Shown: piece after piece, positions 1-9,914 of the stretch
Position numbering within the stretch: position 1 is the stretch's first letter
Layout: each line of letters starts with the position of its first letter
Assembly (NCBI RefSeq): GCF_040833965.1
Contig: NZ_CP162142.1
Coordinates: forward strand, 2,951,001 to 3,015,000
Source of the DNA: Leptospira sp. WS39.C2
Lineage (GTDB): Bacteria > Spirochaetota > Leptospiria > Leptospirales > Leptospiraceae
Direction of reading: 5' to 3'
DNA: 64,000 nt
Made by a program: the position numbers and the translations under genes
Notes under the pieces: generated by a model
Database searches by the model: none
Seen by the model: only the letters and a program-made list of their open reading frames with translations
Told to the model about the DNA's origin: nothing

Positions 1-799
1 TTACTTTTGCCTTTTGGATCATATTAAAGAATAAGGATGGTAAAAAGGTTTGCAAAAACAATCCAAACTTTTCTTTTATCCCAGCAATCACCACTTCTCT
101 TTGTTTATTAGCAACGGCGTGTAGGATTCTATGTGCACAAAGTTGTACTGGTAATCCTGACTCAATGACAGAATCCATTTTACCAGTGGAAGTTCCGTCA
201 CCTAATAATGCATTTTTGGAGATGTTGGTTTGTATAAAACCAGGGTATACCATAGTGACAAACACTCCTGATTTTTCTTCTTCTGCTCGTAGCGAATGAA
301 AAAATCCAACCAGAGCAAATTTTGATGCAGAGTATGCTGACCTTAGTGGACTTCCAATTTTACCAGCAACACTAGAGATCACTGCAAAATGAACTTGTTT
401 TTGGTTTGGAACTGTAGGAAGAATCGCACGAGTTAGTTCAACAGCACCGTAAAAATTAGTGTTCATAATTTTTTCGATCGTTTTTAAATTTGTATCTTTA
501 GTTAAGGAACGTTGGCTAATCCCACCATTGTGGATTACCACTTTTGGTGTTCCATATTTTTTCAAGGAACGATTTGCAAATTCAGAAACTTTCGTATAAT
601 TTTCTAAATCTAGTTTTTCAATCGCATATCTGCCCTTTCCCAAACCAAGTTCTTTCGCGATCATTTCTAAATCTTTGGACTTGCGAGAGGCTAGTAATAC
701 CTTTGCATTTTGTTGGTAGGCCTGTTTTACTAATTCTTTCCCAATACCGGAAGAGGCACCAGTGATCCAAACCCATTCATCTCTGTAAAACTCATTCAT
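1..799 (-). CDS. SDR family oxidoreductase, 3' end cut by window edge
   Basis: NAD(P)-dependent short-chain dehydrogenase/reductase. The reading frame starts at ATG 799 behind an AAGGGGA ribosome binding site and is still open at base 1, so about 266 residues are visible and the C-terminus is missing. Visible motifs: the Rossmann glycine motif TGASSGIG near residue 14, the loop motif HNGG (usually NNAG), the catalytic serine in VISSVAGK and the YSASK catalytic Tyr/Lys pair. The substrate cannot be told; the sequence resembles general SDRs acting on lipids or retinol-like alcohols. It is followed on the same strand, 166 bases upstream of its start, by the end of the ceramidase gene. Confidence 0.9.
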   Translation of the reverse strand, partial: MNEFYRDEWVWITGASSGIGKELVKQAYQQNAKVLLASRKSKDLEMIAKELGLGKGRYAIEKLDLENYTKVSEFANRSLKKYGTPKVVIHNGGISQRSLTKDTNLKTIEKIMNTNFYGAVELTRAILPTVPNQKQVHFAVISSVAGKIGSPLRSAYSASKFALVGFFHSLRAEEEKSGVFVTMVYPGFIQTNISKNALLGDGTSTGKMDSVIESGLPVQLCAHRILHAVANKQREVVIAGIKEKFGLFLQTFLPSLFFNMIQKAKV

Positions 800-921
800 A
801 GATTCCCCTTATCCAGAAAAAAGAAATTAGAGAAAAGATGCTAGGTTAGGGATTTTTCACAACTTGTTTTTCTAACAAGTTTTAGAACTTAAGAAATGAA
901 ACACTGACTTTAGGTAAAGAT

Positions 922-948
922 GGCCTGTCCTTTAAAAAAGAACAGACC
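922..948 (-). terminator. possible terminator hairpin after the ceramidase gene
   Basis: An 11-bp stem with three G-U pairs in minus-strand RNA (GGTCTGTTCTTT with AAGGACAGGCC) begins 18 bases after the ceramidase stop. There is no clear U tract after it, so the call is weak. Confidence 0.3.
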
Positions 949-965
949 AACTCAATTGAATTTCT

Positions 966-2975
966 TTATTGCAATTGGAATGTTGGGCATTCAATGCGAT
1001 AAGGACTTTTTATCTTTTCTGTTGAAAGATAAACTCCCTCGTGGACCAAACGATACTCACCATTTGAAATTGATTCGTTTGTTTCCCAAATGATCTCGAG
1101 TTTACCAAGTCCTTTGTCAAAAAAACCAGGTTTATGGAAAACAAATTTTGTATCAAAGTCGGCATCTGACCGAACTCGTGTCCAACCAGTCCCTTCCTTT
1201 TTTTCCACCCATAAATAGGAACTTACATTCGGGTATCCGACGTTTGGACTTGCAGCACGAACACCACAAACAATTGGATTGCCTTTTTTGTAGACGTTCT
1301 CATTTGCTTTCAGGATTTGATTTGGTTTTGATGTGATTCCATCTGACTCTGGTAGCTTTAACGGACGCACTCTGTCTGATAAATCAGTAGGCATTGGTTC
1401 TGATTTGGAAGATTTAGAAAACTCTACACCTTGCAAAAGTTCCGTTGCCATTTGTGAGAACTCTTGTCGTAAAGCATTCAAACTTTGTTGCCCATGAAGG
1501 GTGTGTCCACCTTCATAATTCTGTGTTGCATATTCTTCCGGAGTAGTAATGTAACCCGAAAAATCATTTGTTAATCCAGACAAAACAATGTCAGAAATTT
1601 TATCTTTAAAAACTGACTTTATTTCCTTTTTTAACCTTCGACTCGACATTGTTGTGACTTCATGTGGTAAAACTAAAATTGATAAATCACCAACTAACAC
1701 AAGTCCATAAGGTAATATTTGAGGTAAACTTGGAATGGGTTTTGTTTCTCCCATTGGAAATAAAACTGCTTTTGGTTTTTGGCATTCTCTTAACTCTTCA
1801 GAAGGAGACTGTAACATGAATTTTGCGATCCAATCGATATAAAATTTTCGATTTTTTTCAGTCATACCTTCATGAAATAACCAATGACCACCACCTTCTT
1901 CTGTAGAACCAGCGGCAAAGGCATATCCATAAGCAGATGGGCAAGTATATTCCGTTTTGCCAGTACCTGAAAATTCACTTCGAACAGGGTGTTTGCTCAT
2001 ATCGATAAACTTATGAGAAAATTGTAACCCACCTTTTACAGGTTTGCCTTTGGAATTCAAGATCTCTTGGCTTGCCAAAAATTGACGTTTCCCTATGATA
2101 AAACTACTATCATAAATATCTTTTCCAGGGCCTGTATTATTGAGATTTAAATTTGGAGATACATCTCCTTCGTTTGCTTGTGCAAAAATTGCAACAAAGT
2201 TAGAGTCTCCATTTTTTGAGGCTTCCTTTTCCGCAAGTAAAGATGCAATCCCTTTATTATCAGAAGAAATCAAATGATTATCAAAAGTTATATTAGTAGG
2301 ATGGACTCCATACCAATTCACAAACCCAATTGCTTTTCCATCAACAAACACATTGAGTTGCACCATCTCTCGATCAATATTATCAGAATATAATTTTCGT
2401 TCCGATTCTGGATTTGATAGATAGGCCGACAAACTTCGATTCACCCCTGCATCCATTACAATTGATTTTCCAATTTTTAATTCTGCAGGCTTTCTTTTTT
2501 TATATGCTTCTTTGATTGCTTCTACAATTCCATCACGTAACACAGCGTAGGAGTCTCCGTAAAACTGTGTGGAATAAAATGAGATTTCAGAATAATGGAA
2601 ATGACCAGCAGGCCCACTATGGGTATGAGAAGCATTTAATAAAACATTACCCAAGTGAAAGTTAGGATCTACTTCTCGTGTGAGAATTGCCACGACTTCT
2701 CTTTGGATTTCAAAAGGAATTCCACCAACTTCTGCTGTTACATAAGCCAATAATTTCTGACTCGCACGGTCTTCTAAAACGAGGGCGCGAGCAAATTGCC
2801 TGGTTTGGATCCCTTTCCCCGTTTGGTCTTCACGGGCATAACCCCAAAACATAACACCGATGGGTGGACCAGTGACATCCTTTTTGGACATCCCAGCTAA
2901 AAACTCCCCAGACTCATTTGCAGCCATAGGAAACGTAAAGAAAAACAATAGGAGAAGTAAGATCCGAATTTTCAT
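966..2975 (-). CDS. neutral/alkaline ceramidase, exported
   Basis: Neutral ceramidase family (hydrolyses the amide bond of N-acylsphingosine), 669 aa. The frame extends to a TTG at 3011, but ATG 2975 opens a clean signal peptide (MKIRILLLLLFFFTFPMAA), so I chose it. Family motifs: the zinc-site segment NASHTHSGPAGH near residue 115 and the catalytic-serine loop QANEGDVSPN near residue 270. A C-terminal Ig-like domain is expected from the length and the family. Leptospira is not known for abundant sphingolipids, so the substrate may come from the environment or a host; that is inference. The gene stands alone, with the SDR gene downstream. Confidence 0.9.
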   Translation of the reverse strand: MKIRILLLLLFFFTFPMAANESGEFLAGMSKKDVTGPPIGVMFWGYAREDQTGKGIQTRQFARALVLEDRASQKLLAYVTAEVGGIPFEIQREVVAILTREVDPNFHLGNVLLNASHTHSGPAGHFHYSEISFYSTQFYGDSYAVLRDGIVEAIKEAYKKRKPAELKIGKSIVMDAGVNRSLSAYLSNPESERKLYSDNIDREMVQLNVFVDGKAIGFVNWYGVHPTNITFDNHLISSDNKGIASLLAEKEASKNGDSNFVAIFAQANEGDVSPNLNLNNTGPGKDIYDSSFIIGKRQFLASQEILNSKGKPVKGGLQFSHKFIDMSKHPVRSEFSGTGKTEYTCPSAYGYAFAAGSTEEGGGHWLFHEGMTEKNRKFYIDWIAKFMLQSPSEELRECQKPKAVLFPMGETKPIPSLPQILPYGLVLVGDLSILVLPHEVTTMSSRRLKKEIKSVFKDKISDIVLSGLTNDFSGYITTPEEYATQNYEGGHTLHGQQSLNALRQEFSQMATELLQGVEFSKSSKSEPMPTDLSDRVRPLKLPESDGITSKPNQILKANENVYKKGNPIVCGVRAASPNVGYPNVSSYLWVEKKEGTGWTRVRSDADFDTKFVFHKPGFFDKGLGKLEIIWETNESISNGEYRLVHEGVYLSTEKIKSPYRIECPTFQLQ

Positions 2976-3197
2976 CCTACTTGTTATACACTGGATCCGA
3001 CACGCTGTCAATCACGAACAATTGTCGACTAATTTATCTGACCAACCTCTCTAAACGTGAAAATACCGCCTCCAAAAATGAACAAATTAACAATTCAATT
3101 GTTTTCCAGGCATTGGTAAGGAAACTTCCAACAAAGAAATTACGGACGAATTCCTAGGCCAGAAAGAAGTTGGTGATAGTAAATCCTCTGGAGTGAT

Positions 3198-3515
3198 ATG
3201 TTACCTTTGCTGCAAACTAAATTAGGTCGTTTCCGAATCTTAGCATTTTTGGAAGGAGTTTCTTTTTTAACTATTCTATTTGTAACGATGCCTTTAAAGT
3301 ACCTCTACCAAATTCCAGAACCCAATAAAATTGTAGGTTTGGTGCATGGCCTGTTGTTTCTTTTGTACTTGGTAGAATTATTCCAAGTGAAAGTAGAATT
3401 AAATTGGAAAATGAAAAAAACCTTTTTAGCAGCCCTTGCATCAGTGATTCCCTTTGGAACGTTTTGGGCTGAAAAATATTTATACTTAAAATCTGATGAA
3501 GAAATAGAAAAATAA
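3198..3515 (+). CDS. DUF3817 small integral membrane protein
   Basis: A 105-aa membrane protein of the DUF3817 type. The family pattern is visible: GRFRILAFLEGVSFL at residues 10-24, MPLKYLY, a VHGLLFLLYLVEL helix and the C-terminal PFGTFWAEKYL segment. Three hydrophobic helices. Function unknown. It ends 22 bases before the LpxR-like gene on the same strand, so the two may be cotranscribed. Confidence 0.85.
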   Translation: MLPLLQTKLGRFRILAFLEGVSFLTILFVTMPLKYLYQIPEPNKIVGLVHGLLFLLYLVELFQVKVELNWKMKKTFLAALASVIPFGTFWAEKYLYLKSDEEIEK

Positions 3516-3537
3516 AATTTGAAATTACGATTCTGAT

Positions 3538-5070
3538 ATGAAAACCATTAAAATTCTTTTGATCTTTTCCGTTACATTTTTGTTCGTTGGTCTGGTATTT
3601 GCGCAATCAAAACCTAACAAAAAAACCGCTGTTAAACCAATTGTTGAAACTCCAAAAGATGTTGAACAAGTTAAACAAGAAACTCCTGACCAATACCAAC
3701 TTCGTTTGATAATGGAAAATGATGCGTTTGGTGGTTTTTCTGATCGTTATTATACGAACGGATCAAGATTAGAATTTCATATGAGTGCTGGTGAATCCAA
3801 TCCAACCAGAAGAGTTTTTAGTTATTGGAACGATTTGTTTATCACTCCAGATGAAAAAACTAAGTATCTTCAAGGATTTGCTGTAGGACAAGAATTCTAC
3901 ACACCAACAAATATCACTAAGGCGGATGTTTCCTATGGAGACAGGCCATATTCAAGTCGAGGTTACTTTACAAATTCACTCACAACTTTCACAGAAGACA
4001 CGAGTATCACAACAGAACTTGAATTAGGTATGATCGGTCCTTCTGTTGGAGGTAAATCTGCACAAATCAATTTTCATAATTTTATAGGTTCACCTACTCC
4101 ACAAGGCTGGGACACACAAATTCCAGACTCCTATTCTGTTGCTTTAAAAACAGACATTAGAAAGTTTTATCATAAATTTTTTGGAACACAATACAACGTA
4201 AATTTGGGTAATATCCAAACTGATGTTTCTTTTGGACTCATTTTTCGATTTGGTAATGTAGATAAAACACCAGGGCCAGGAAGTTCCGCTTTACAGCCTG
4301 GTTCTCCCATCCTACATGAAGATGGAAAAGGGTATTGGTATTTTTATGTGAATCCAGGTGGCACATTACAAGCGTACAACGCAACCATCCAAGGTCAAAT
4401 GGGTACTGACAAAGCCTATAAATCACAAAACAGAAGTTCTTCCTTTAGCAATTGGGATAGTTTTTTAAATAACCCAACATCGGAAATTGGAGAAAGAGAA
4501 TTACAATATAGAGTTTTATCAGAAGATAATGGAAAAAATACCTTACAACGATATATATTATTTAATGAATTTTTAGTAAACGGAACTAATAATCCATATA
4601 ATATAGGTTTAAATTACCTTATTTTTAATAATATATTTAATGGTGCTGAAGAAGTTGAACGGACAACACGTTTATTTTTATTATCTAACTTAGCCGCACA
4701 ATGGGATCAAATTCCAACAAACGCAAGAGCACTCGCAATTTATTCCATTTTTCGACCAGAAGGCGGAAAACTCCCACCTATCATTCGTTATTATTCCTAT
4801 GAAGTTTTATCACAGTTTATATTGGATCCAAAACAACGTGAAACTTTATTGCAACTTTTACGTGAAGAAATCGAATATAGGGATGAAAAAACATATATCG
4901 CCGATTTAAAACGAGCTGTTGGATTTATAAGAGCTGGTTTTGTATCTGTTTCGAATGCTGGATTTTTATTCGGAATACATTACAATTACCAAACCATAGA
5001 TTTCCAATCTGCGCGAGGTTTACCGCAACAACACCAATGGATTGGTTTCCAATTGGGTAAGGTCTTTTAA
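3538..5070 (+). CDS. LpxR-family lipid A deacylase-like outer membrane protein
   Basis: A signal peptide (first 22 residues, ending VFAQ) is followed by a Lys/Pro-rich linker and a beta-barrel of the LpxR (DUF2219) family, which removes the 3'-acyloxyacyl group of lipid A. Seen: the MENDAFGGFSDRYYTNG signature at residues 59-75 with the family's Asn-Asp pair, DRPYSSRGYF, and GPSVGGKSAQINFHNFIG with the catalytic-type His, followed by GWDTQ. At 510 aa it is much longer than typical LpxR (about 300 aa). The extra residues, roughly 295-455, interrupt the barrel before its last strands. Activity is inferred from the conserved motif residues. Confidence 0.82.
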   Translation: MKTIKILLIFSVTFLFVGLVFAQSKPNKKTAVKPIVETPKDVEQVKQETPDQYQLRLIMENDAFGGFSDRYYTNGSRLEFHMSAGESNPTRRVFSYWNDLFITPDEKTKYLQGFAVGQEFYTPTNITKADVSYGDRPYSSRGYFTNSLTTFTEDTSITTELELGMIGPSVGGKSAQINFHNFIGSPTPQGWDTQIPDSYSVALKTDIRKFYHKFFGTQYNVNLGNIQTDVSFGLIFRFGNVDKTPGPGSSALQPGSPILHEDGKGYWYFYVNPGGTLQAYNATIQGQMGTDKAYKSQNRSSSFSNWDSFLNNPTSEIGERELQYRVLSEDNGKNTLQRYILFNEFLVNGTNNPYNIGLNYLIFNNIFNGAEEVERTTRLFLLSNLAAQWDQIPTNARALAIYSIFRPEGGKLPPIIRYYSYEVLSQFILDPKQRETLLQLLREEIEYRDEKTYIADLKRAVGFIRAGFVSVSNAGFLFGIHYNYQTIDFQSARGLPQQHQWIGFQLGKVF

Positions 5071-5166
5071 AGAACAATACAATCGAATCATCAAAACTAA
5101 AGTTTTGAACCAAATTCAAAAATAAGGCTCGCCAAACAAAGCCTCGTAATAGAAAACTGTGCGATC

Positions 5167-6495
5167 ATGAACAATCACAGTTTGGGTGGCCGCCTTTGGT
5201 TTGTATTAATTTTATTCGGGCTTGTAGGGCAAATTGCTTGGTCCGTTGAAAATATCTACTTCAACTTATTCATCTATAATACAATCTCGAAAAGTACGTC
5301 ATCAGTTACGCTGATGGTCCAATTGAGTGGAATTGTTGCAACGTTCACAACTCTAATTGCTGGAATTTTATCAGACAAACTTGGCAACCGAAAGTATTTC
5401 ATCTCTTTAGGTTATTTACTTTGGGGATTACTAACCTTATCATTCGCATTTGTTTCAAAAGAAAACACAAGCCTTTGGTTTGGAATATCAGATGAATCCA
5501 AAATCATTCAACTCACGATATCCATTGTCATCACATTAGACTGCATTATGACAGCCTTTGGATCTACAGCAAATGATGCTGCATTTAATGCCTTTGTCAC
5601 AGATAATACTAGTGAAGCGAGAAGTTTAGCAGAAGGAGTATTATCTGCAATGCCACTACTTGCCATGTTAATTGTGGCAGGTGGTTTTGGAATCATTGTA
5701 ACTGCACTTGGTTATCCTGGATTGTTTATTGGAGTTGGAACATTGATGTCTTTATCAGGATTGATTGGACTCTTGATTATCAAAGACAATCCTAATCTAA
5801 TAAGACAAAATTCAGATTTTCTATCAGATTTAACTTATGGTTTTCAAAAATCTGTCATTCAAAAACACAAACGTTTATACCTCTATTTTTTAGCCATGGG
5901 AATTTATGGAATCGCAAGTCAGATATATATGCCTTATTTGATCATCTTCATGCAAGAATACTTAAATTTTAATGCGATTCAGTATTCTATAGTTTTGGCA
6001 TTTGTCATTCTTGGAGCAAGTTGTATAACTATATTACTTGGGAAACATTTTGATGGCAAAAACAAAGACACACTCCTCTTTCAATTTTCAAGTTTATACG
6101 TATTTGGAATGGTATCCTTATATTTAGTTTCAAAATTCTTAAAAACTTATGATCCGAATATCGTAATGATTTCTGTAGGATTAACAAGTTTGATATTGAT
6201 TACTGGATTTGTACAAGTTTTGGCTCTGCTTGGTGCCCAAATCAGAGATTATACTCCATCCGAAAATACAGGTAAATTGCAAGGCATACGGATGATATTT
6301 TTTGTTTTAATTCCCATGTTTATTGGACCAATGATTGGTCAAAAAATAAATGAAACAACAAATCTAACTTACATTGATCCATCTAACGGAAGTATAGCGC
6401 ATGTTCCATCCCCTGAAATTTTTATAACAGGAGCTATTTTTTGTTTATTCATATTCTATCCACTTACCTTAATTAAACGAGGAAAATATAATTAA
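5167..6495 (+). CDS. MFS permease linked to a GH2 glycosidase
   Basis: A 442-aa polytopic membrane protein with about 12 hydrophobic helices. The major-facilitator loop motif appears as GILSDKLGNRKYF at about residues 61-73. Its stop codon lies 1 base before the ATG of the GH2 glycosidase, so the two are very probably cotranslated, and a sugar or glycoside substrate is likely. No residue identifies the substrate. The start MNNHSLGGRLWF is preceded by no strong ribosome binding site. Confidence 0.85.
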   Translation: MNNHSLGGRLWFVLILFGLVGQIAWSVENIYFNLFIYNTISKSTSSVTLMVQLSGIVATFTTLIAGILSDKLGNRKYFISLGYLLWGLLTLSFAFVSKENTSLWFGISDESKIIQLTISIVITLDCIMTAFGSTANDAAFNAFVTDNTSEARSLAEGVLSAMPLLAMLIVAGGFGIIVTALGYPGLFIGVGTLMSLSGLIGLLIIKDNPNLIRQNSDFLSDLTYGFQKSVIQKHKRLYLYFLAMGIYGIASQIYMPYLIIFMQEYLNFNAIQYSIVLAFVILGASCITILLGKHFDGKNKDTLLFQFSSLYVFGMVSLYLVSKFLKTYDPNIVMISVGLTSLILITGFVQVLALLGAQIRDYTPSENTGKLQGIRMIFFVLIPMFIGPMIGQKINETTNLTYIDPSNGSIAHVPSPEIFITGAIFCLFIFYPLTLIKRGKYN

Positions 6496-6496
6496 C

Positions 6497-8185
6497 ATGA
6501 AAATACCACACATTGAATACCCAAGACCCCAACTCAAACGTGAAAGTTATTTAAATTTAAATGGAGAATGGTTTTTGGGACATGCCAAACAAGGTGAAAA
6601 CTTAGAATACCAACACAAAATCATTGTACCATTTTCACCGGAATCAAAAGCAAGTGGACTAGGAAATTTTATCCTAAAACCAAATGAAGTTTTGTTTTAT
6701 AAAAAAGATTTCGAAATTGAACCTGAATTTATTAATGATATAACTTTTTTACATTTTGGAGCAGTGGATTATTCTTGTATTTGTTATCTAAATGGTCTCG
6801 AAGTTGGATACCATCAAGGTGGATTTTTACCATTTTATTTCAATGTATCAAAAGCAATCAAAGCAGGTCAGAATCAGATTCGACTCACAGTCACAGATCC
6901 AACAGATACAGGTACTCAATCGAGAGGGAAACAAAAACTACATCGAGGTGGAATATGGTACACACCACAATCTGGGATTTGGCAAACTGTTTGGATGGAA
7001 AGTGTTCCGAATGACTATGTTAAAAACTTAAAAATCACACCTAACATAGATACTAAAACTGTCGAAATAGAAGTTCAATCTGATACAGAAATTATATCGA
7101 TTCAAATTCTCGACAAAGGTGAAGTAATTGCAGAAAGTACAAAAAAATCTTGCACATTGCCAATTCCAAATATGGAACTATGGTCTCCCGAAAATCCTAA
7201 ACTATATGACCTTTCTATCAAAACAAAATCTGATCAAATATTTTCCTATTTCGGAATGCGTAAATTTTCCATCGGACACGATGGAAAATTCAAACGATTA
7301 TTCTTAAATAACAAACCATACTTTCATAATGGATTATTAGACCAAGGATATTGGTCAGAAGGGCTTCTGACTCCACCAGACGATGAATCTATGATTAAAG
7401 AAATTTCACTCATGAAAGAGATGGGGTTTAATACATTAAGAAAACATATAAAAATTGAACCACTCAGATGGTATTACCATTGTGATCGAATTGGAATGTT
7501 AGTTTGGCAAGATTTTGTGTGCGGAGGTGGGCCGTATGAAACTTGGAAAGTTGCCTATTTACCTTTTATTGGTTGGAATACGGACGATACTAAATATAAA
7601 TTTCTGAATCGAACTGATGAAAAAGGCAAAAAAGAATTCATAGAAGAAATTGGTAGTACAGTAAGCCTACTGTTTAATTCCGTATCGTTAGCAGTTTGGG
7701 TTTTGTTTAATGAAGGATGGGGTCAGTTTGATAGCGTTCAACTCACGAAAAAATTAAAAAATCTAGATTCTTCTAGAATCATCGATAGTGTGAGTGGCTG
7801 GTATGACCAAGGAAAAAATAGTAGTGAACTAAAAAGTTTACACCTTTATTACCAAAAACTAAAGGTCCCTAAAAAAGAACCACGGGTCATCGTATTATCT
7901 GAATTTGGTGGGTATTCTTTAAAAACAGATGGCCATGTATATGATGATAAAAAATTATTTGGATACAAAATTTTACCAGACAAAGAAACATTACATTGGG
8001 AATATAAAAAGTTAATTGAAGAAGAGTTATTACCATTGATAAAAAAAGGACTCAGTGCTTCAATTTATACACAAGTCAGTGATGTTGAAGAAGAAATCAA
8101 TGGGTTAGTCACTTACGATAGAAAGGTAATTAAGTTTGATATAAACTTTATGAAAGAACTCAATTCCAAATTAAAGTACATTTGA
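6497..8185 (+). CDS. glycoside hydrolase family 2 protein
   Basis: A 562-aa GH2 enzyme (beta-galactosidase, glucuronidase or mannosidase type). N-terminal jelly-roll sugar-binding domain (YPRPQLKRESYLNLNGEW, residues 5-22; a second block with HRGGIWYTPQSGIWQTVW, about 151-168), an Ig-like middle domain, then a TIM barrel. The acid/base Glu is E406 in VLFNEGWG and the nucleophile is E469 in LSEFGGYS, both standard. No signal peptide, so it is cytoplasmic and probably acts on what the upstream permease imports. The exact sugar is unknown. Confidence 0.92.
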   Translation: MKIPHIEYPRPQLKRESYLNLNGEWFLGHAKQGENLEYQHKIIVPFSPESKASGLGNFILKPNEVLFYKKDFEIEPEFINDITFLHFGAVDYSCICYLNGLEVGYHQGGFLPFYFNVSKAIKAGQNQIRLTVTDPTDTGTQSRGKQKLHRGGIWYTPQSGIWQTVWMESVPNDYVKNLKITPNIDTKTVEIEVQSDTEIISIQILDKGEVIAESTKKSCTLPIPNMELWSPENPKLYDLSIKTKSDQIFSYFGMRKFSIGHDGKFKRLFLNNKPYFHNGLLDQGYWSEGLLTPPDDESMIKEISLMKEMGFNTLRKHIKIEPLRWYYHCDRIGMLVWQDFVCGGGPYETWKVAYLPFIGWNTDDTKYKFLNRTDEKGKKEFIEEIGSTVSLLFNSVSLAVWVLFNEGWGQFDSVQLTKKLKNLDSSRIIDSVSGWYDQGKNSSELKSLHLYYQKLKVPKKEPRVIVLSEFGGYSLKTDGHVYDDKKLFGYKILPDKETLHWEYKKLIEEELLPLIKKGLSASIYTQVSDVEEEINGLVTYDRKVIKFDINFMKELNSKLKYI

Positions 8186-8195
8186 GCTATATGAT

Positions 8196-9332
8196 ATGTT
8201 CATTGAAAACAATTTATTAATATTCTTTTTTACTCTAACCATTGCGTTTGTTTTGTATTACATTTTCTATGTAATTGAAACACCGATCTTAAGATTTAAT
8301 GAATCCGAATTTTCATTAAAAATAATATCCAATACTCCGAAGTTAACAAAACTTTATTTCCCAACAATTTGGTGTTTTAACCAACATCTAATGTTGTTTT
8401 TGCTCATGTTTAGAGAATCAAAATCGAAATATTTTAATTACGATAAAATAGAACATTTAGAAATGAAAGATGGTGGCACTACTGGTCTCGCTTGGTCTGG
8501 AATCCAATCAGTGAACCATAAAGACAAAACTCCAATTATCGTTGTCTTTCATACAATCAGTGGTGATGAACAAGATGTTAAGGCAACCGTATCTTATCTT
8601 AGAAAAACCTATAATTGGATTGTTGTCGTTTGTATTAGAAGGGGGCATGGGAACCTTCCATTAACGAAGCCAATCATCAACACAATGGGATCAACTTCAG
8701 ATTTAAAGGAACAACTTTCCCATATTCGCAAAAAATTTCCAAACAAAGACTTGTTTGGTGTAGGTATATCAGCCGGATCTGGACTTCTAGCTAGGTATCT
8801 GGGGGAAGCTGGAGCTAAAAGTATGTTCAGTGCCGCAGTTGCCGTTTCTCCTGCATACGATATTGAAAAAGCATTCCATAGAGTTCACCCAGTGTATAGC
8901 AAAATCATGGGACAACGTATGATTAATTATTTCCTAAAAAGGCATTATCAAAGTTTTGCGAATGTAAAAGGTGCTGAAGAATTAATCAAAGTGAAAACTC
9001 TAGGAGAATTTCAAGACAAACTACATACCATTTCTGGATTTAAAGATAAAGAATCATATTACCAAAACTCTAATCCAATTTTAGTAGCTGATCAAATTAA
9101 AACGCCATTACTCGTATTAAATGCAGCAGATGATCCAATCTGCGTAAATCTAAATGTCATGGAAAACTTACATTGGTTAGAGAGTTTAAAAAATACAATC
9201 CACGTCCATACAAAACGTGGCAGTCATATTGCATTTTATGAAGGTATCATGGCAAAATCTTGGTCCAATCAATTGATTGGAGAATACTTTAATTCTGTCT
9301 TAAAGATTAAATTCAATTCAAAAATTGATTGA
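8196..9332 (+). CDS. YheT/EMB8-like alpha/beta hydrolase, membrane-anchored
   Basis: A 378-aa alpha/beta hydrolase of the YheT (EMB8) group. An N-terminal hydrophobic helix (residues 7-26) could anchor it in the membrane. The nucleophile elbow is GVGISAGSG near residue 190, the acid lies in NAADDPICV and the His in RGSHIAFYEG. The segment CIRRGHGNLPLT is typical of this subfamily. It starts 10 bases after the GH2 gene and probably closes the same operon (permease, GH2, hydrolase), where removing acyl groups from a glycoside is a plausible but unproven role. Confidence 0.85.
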   Translation: MFIENNLLIFFFTLTIAFVLYYIFYVIETPILRFNESEFSLKIISNTPKLTKLYFPTIWCFNQHLMLFLLMFRESKSKYFNYDKIEHLEMKDGGTTGLAWSGIQSVNHKDKTPIIVVFHTISGDEQDVKATVSYLRKTYNWIVVVCIRRGHGNLPLTKPIINTMGSTSDLKEQLSHIRKKFPNKDLFGVGISAGSGLLARYLGEAGAKSMFSAAVAVSPAYDIEKAFHRVHPVYSKIMGQRMINYFLKRHYQSFANVKGAEELIKVKTLGEFQDKLHTISGFKDKESYYQNSNPILVADQIKTPLLVLNAADDPICVNLNVMENLHWLESLKNTIHVHTKRGSHIAFYEGIMAKSWSNQLIGEYFNSVLKIKFNSKID

Positions 9333-9362
9333 GAACTAAAACAGAATCAGATAATAAAAAAT

Positions 9363-9914
9363 CTATTTATCTCTTTCTAAAACAAAAAAGAAAGGTTGTT
9401 TCATCCCTTTATAATCCATACAGCCAAAAACAGTATCTTCATTTACCTTTTTAAAAACATCATGGATAGGGAGATTATCGTAAATCATTGCTGAAGTGAT
9501 TTGTCCTCTGAATTCAATTTGTCTAACACGCGCTTTTGATTTCGATGTTTGGAATAAAAAGCGAAACAATAGAAAAGGATATTTCAAAAGCCATAATTTT
9601 GTAGATGGGATAAGTGTAGCTAGCCTAACAGGCATAATAGATGGATTTACTTTGAACAAAGATTTTCCAAATGTCTTAAACACAAGTGGGTGGACATTTT
9701 CTGTATCGACGAATTCTTTTCCATACCAATTAAATGTCTCTAACGCGCCATCCATTGTATGGCCTGTATGAAATCCTGATCCATGCCAACACCCCATCAT
9801 ATTTTTGATAGGTACTACTTCTAAAGCATCAAAGAGTGCGAATGAATCTTCAGTTGAATTGTTCTTTTTATTTCGCATTTCTTGGAATTTGGTTTCGAGT
9901 GATTGTTTTTTCAT
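9363..9914 (-). CDS. GXWXG and DUF4334 domain protein
   Basis: A 183-aa cytoplasmic protein. The N-terminal part has the GXWXG-type motif GCWHGSGFHTGH (about residues 41-52) and NWYGKEF. The C-terminal part carries the DUF4334 pattern FRGQITSAMIYDNLPIHDVFKKV and DYKGMKQPFFFVLERD. The function of this family is not known. It is convergent with the hydrolase gene and divergent from the CoA-binding gene. Confidence 0.85.
   Translation of the reverse strand: MKKQSLETKFQEMRNKKNNSTEDSFALFDALEVVPIKNMMGCWHGSGFHTGHTMDGALETFNWYGKEFVDTENVHPLVFKTFGKSLFKVNPSIMPVRLATLIPSTKLWLLKYPFLLFRFLFQTSKSKARVRQIEFRGQITSAMIYDNLPIHDVFKKVNEDTVFGCMDYKGMKQPFFFVLERDK

Noticed and set aside
3271..3606. 111-codon minus-strand frame across the DUF3817/LpxR junction
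   Set aside because: Shadow of two well-supported plus-strand genes.
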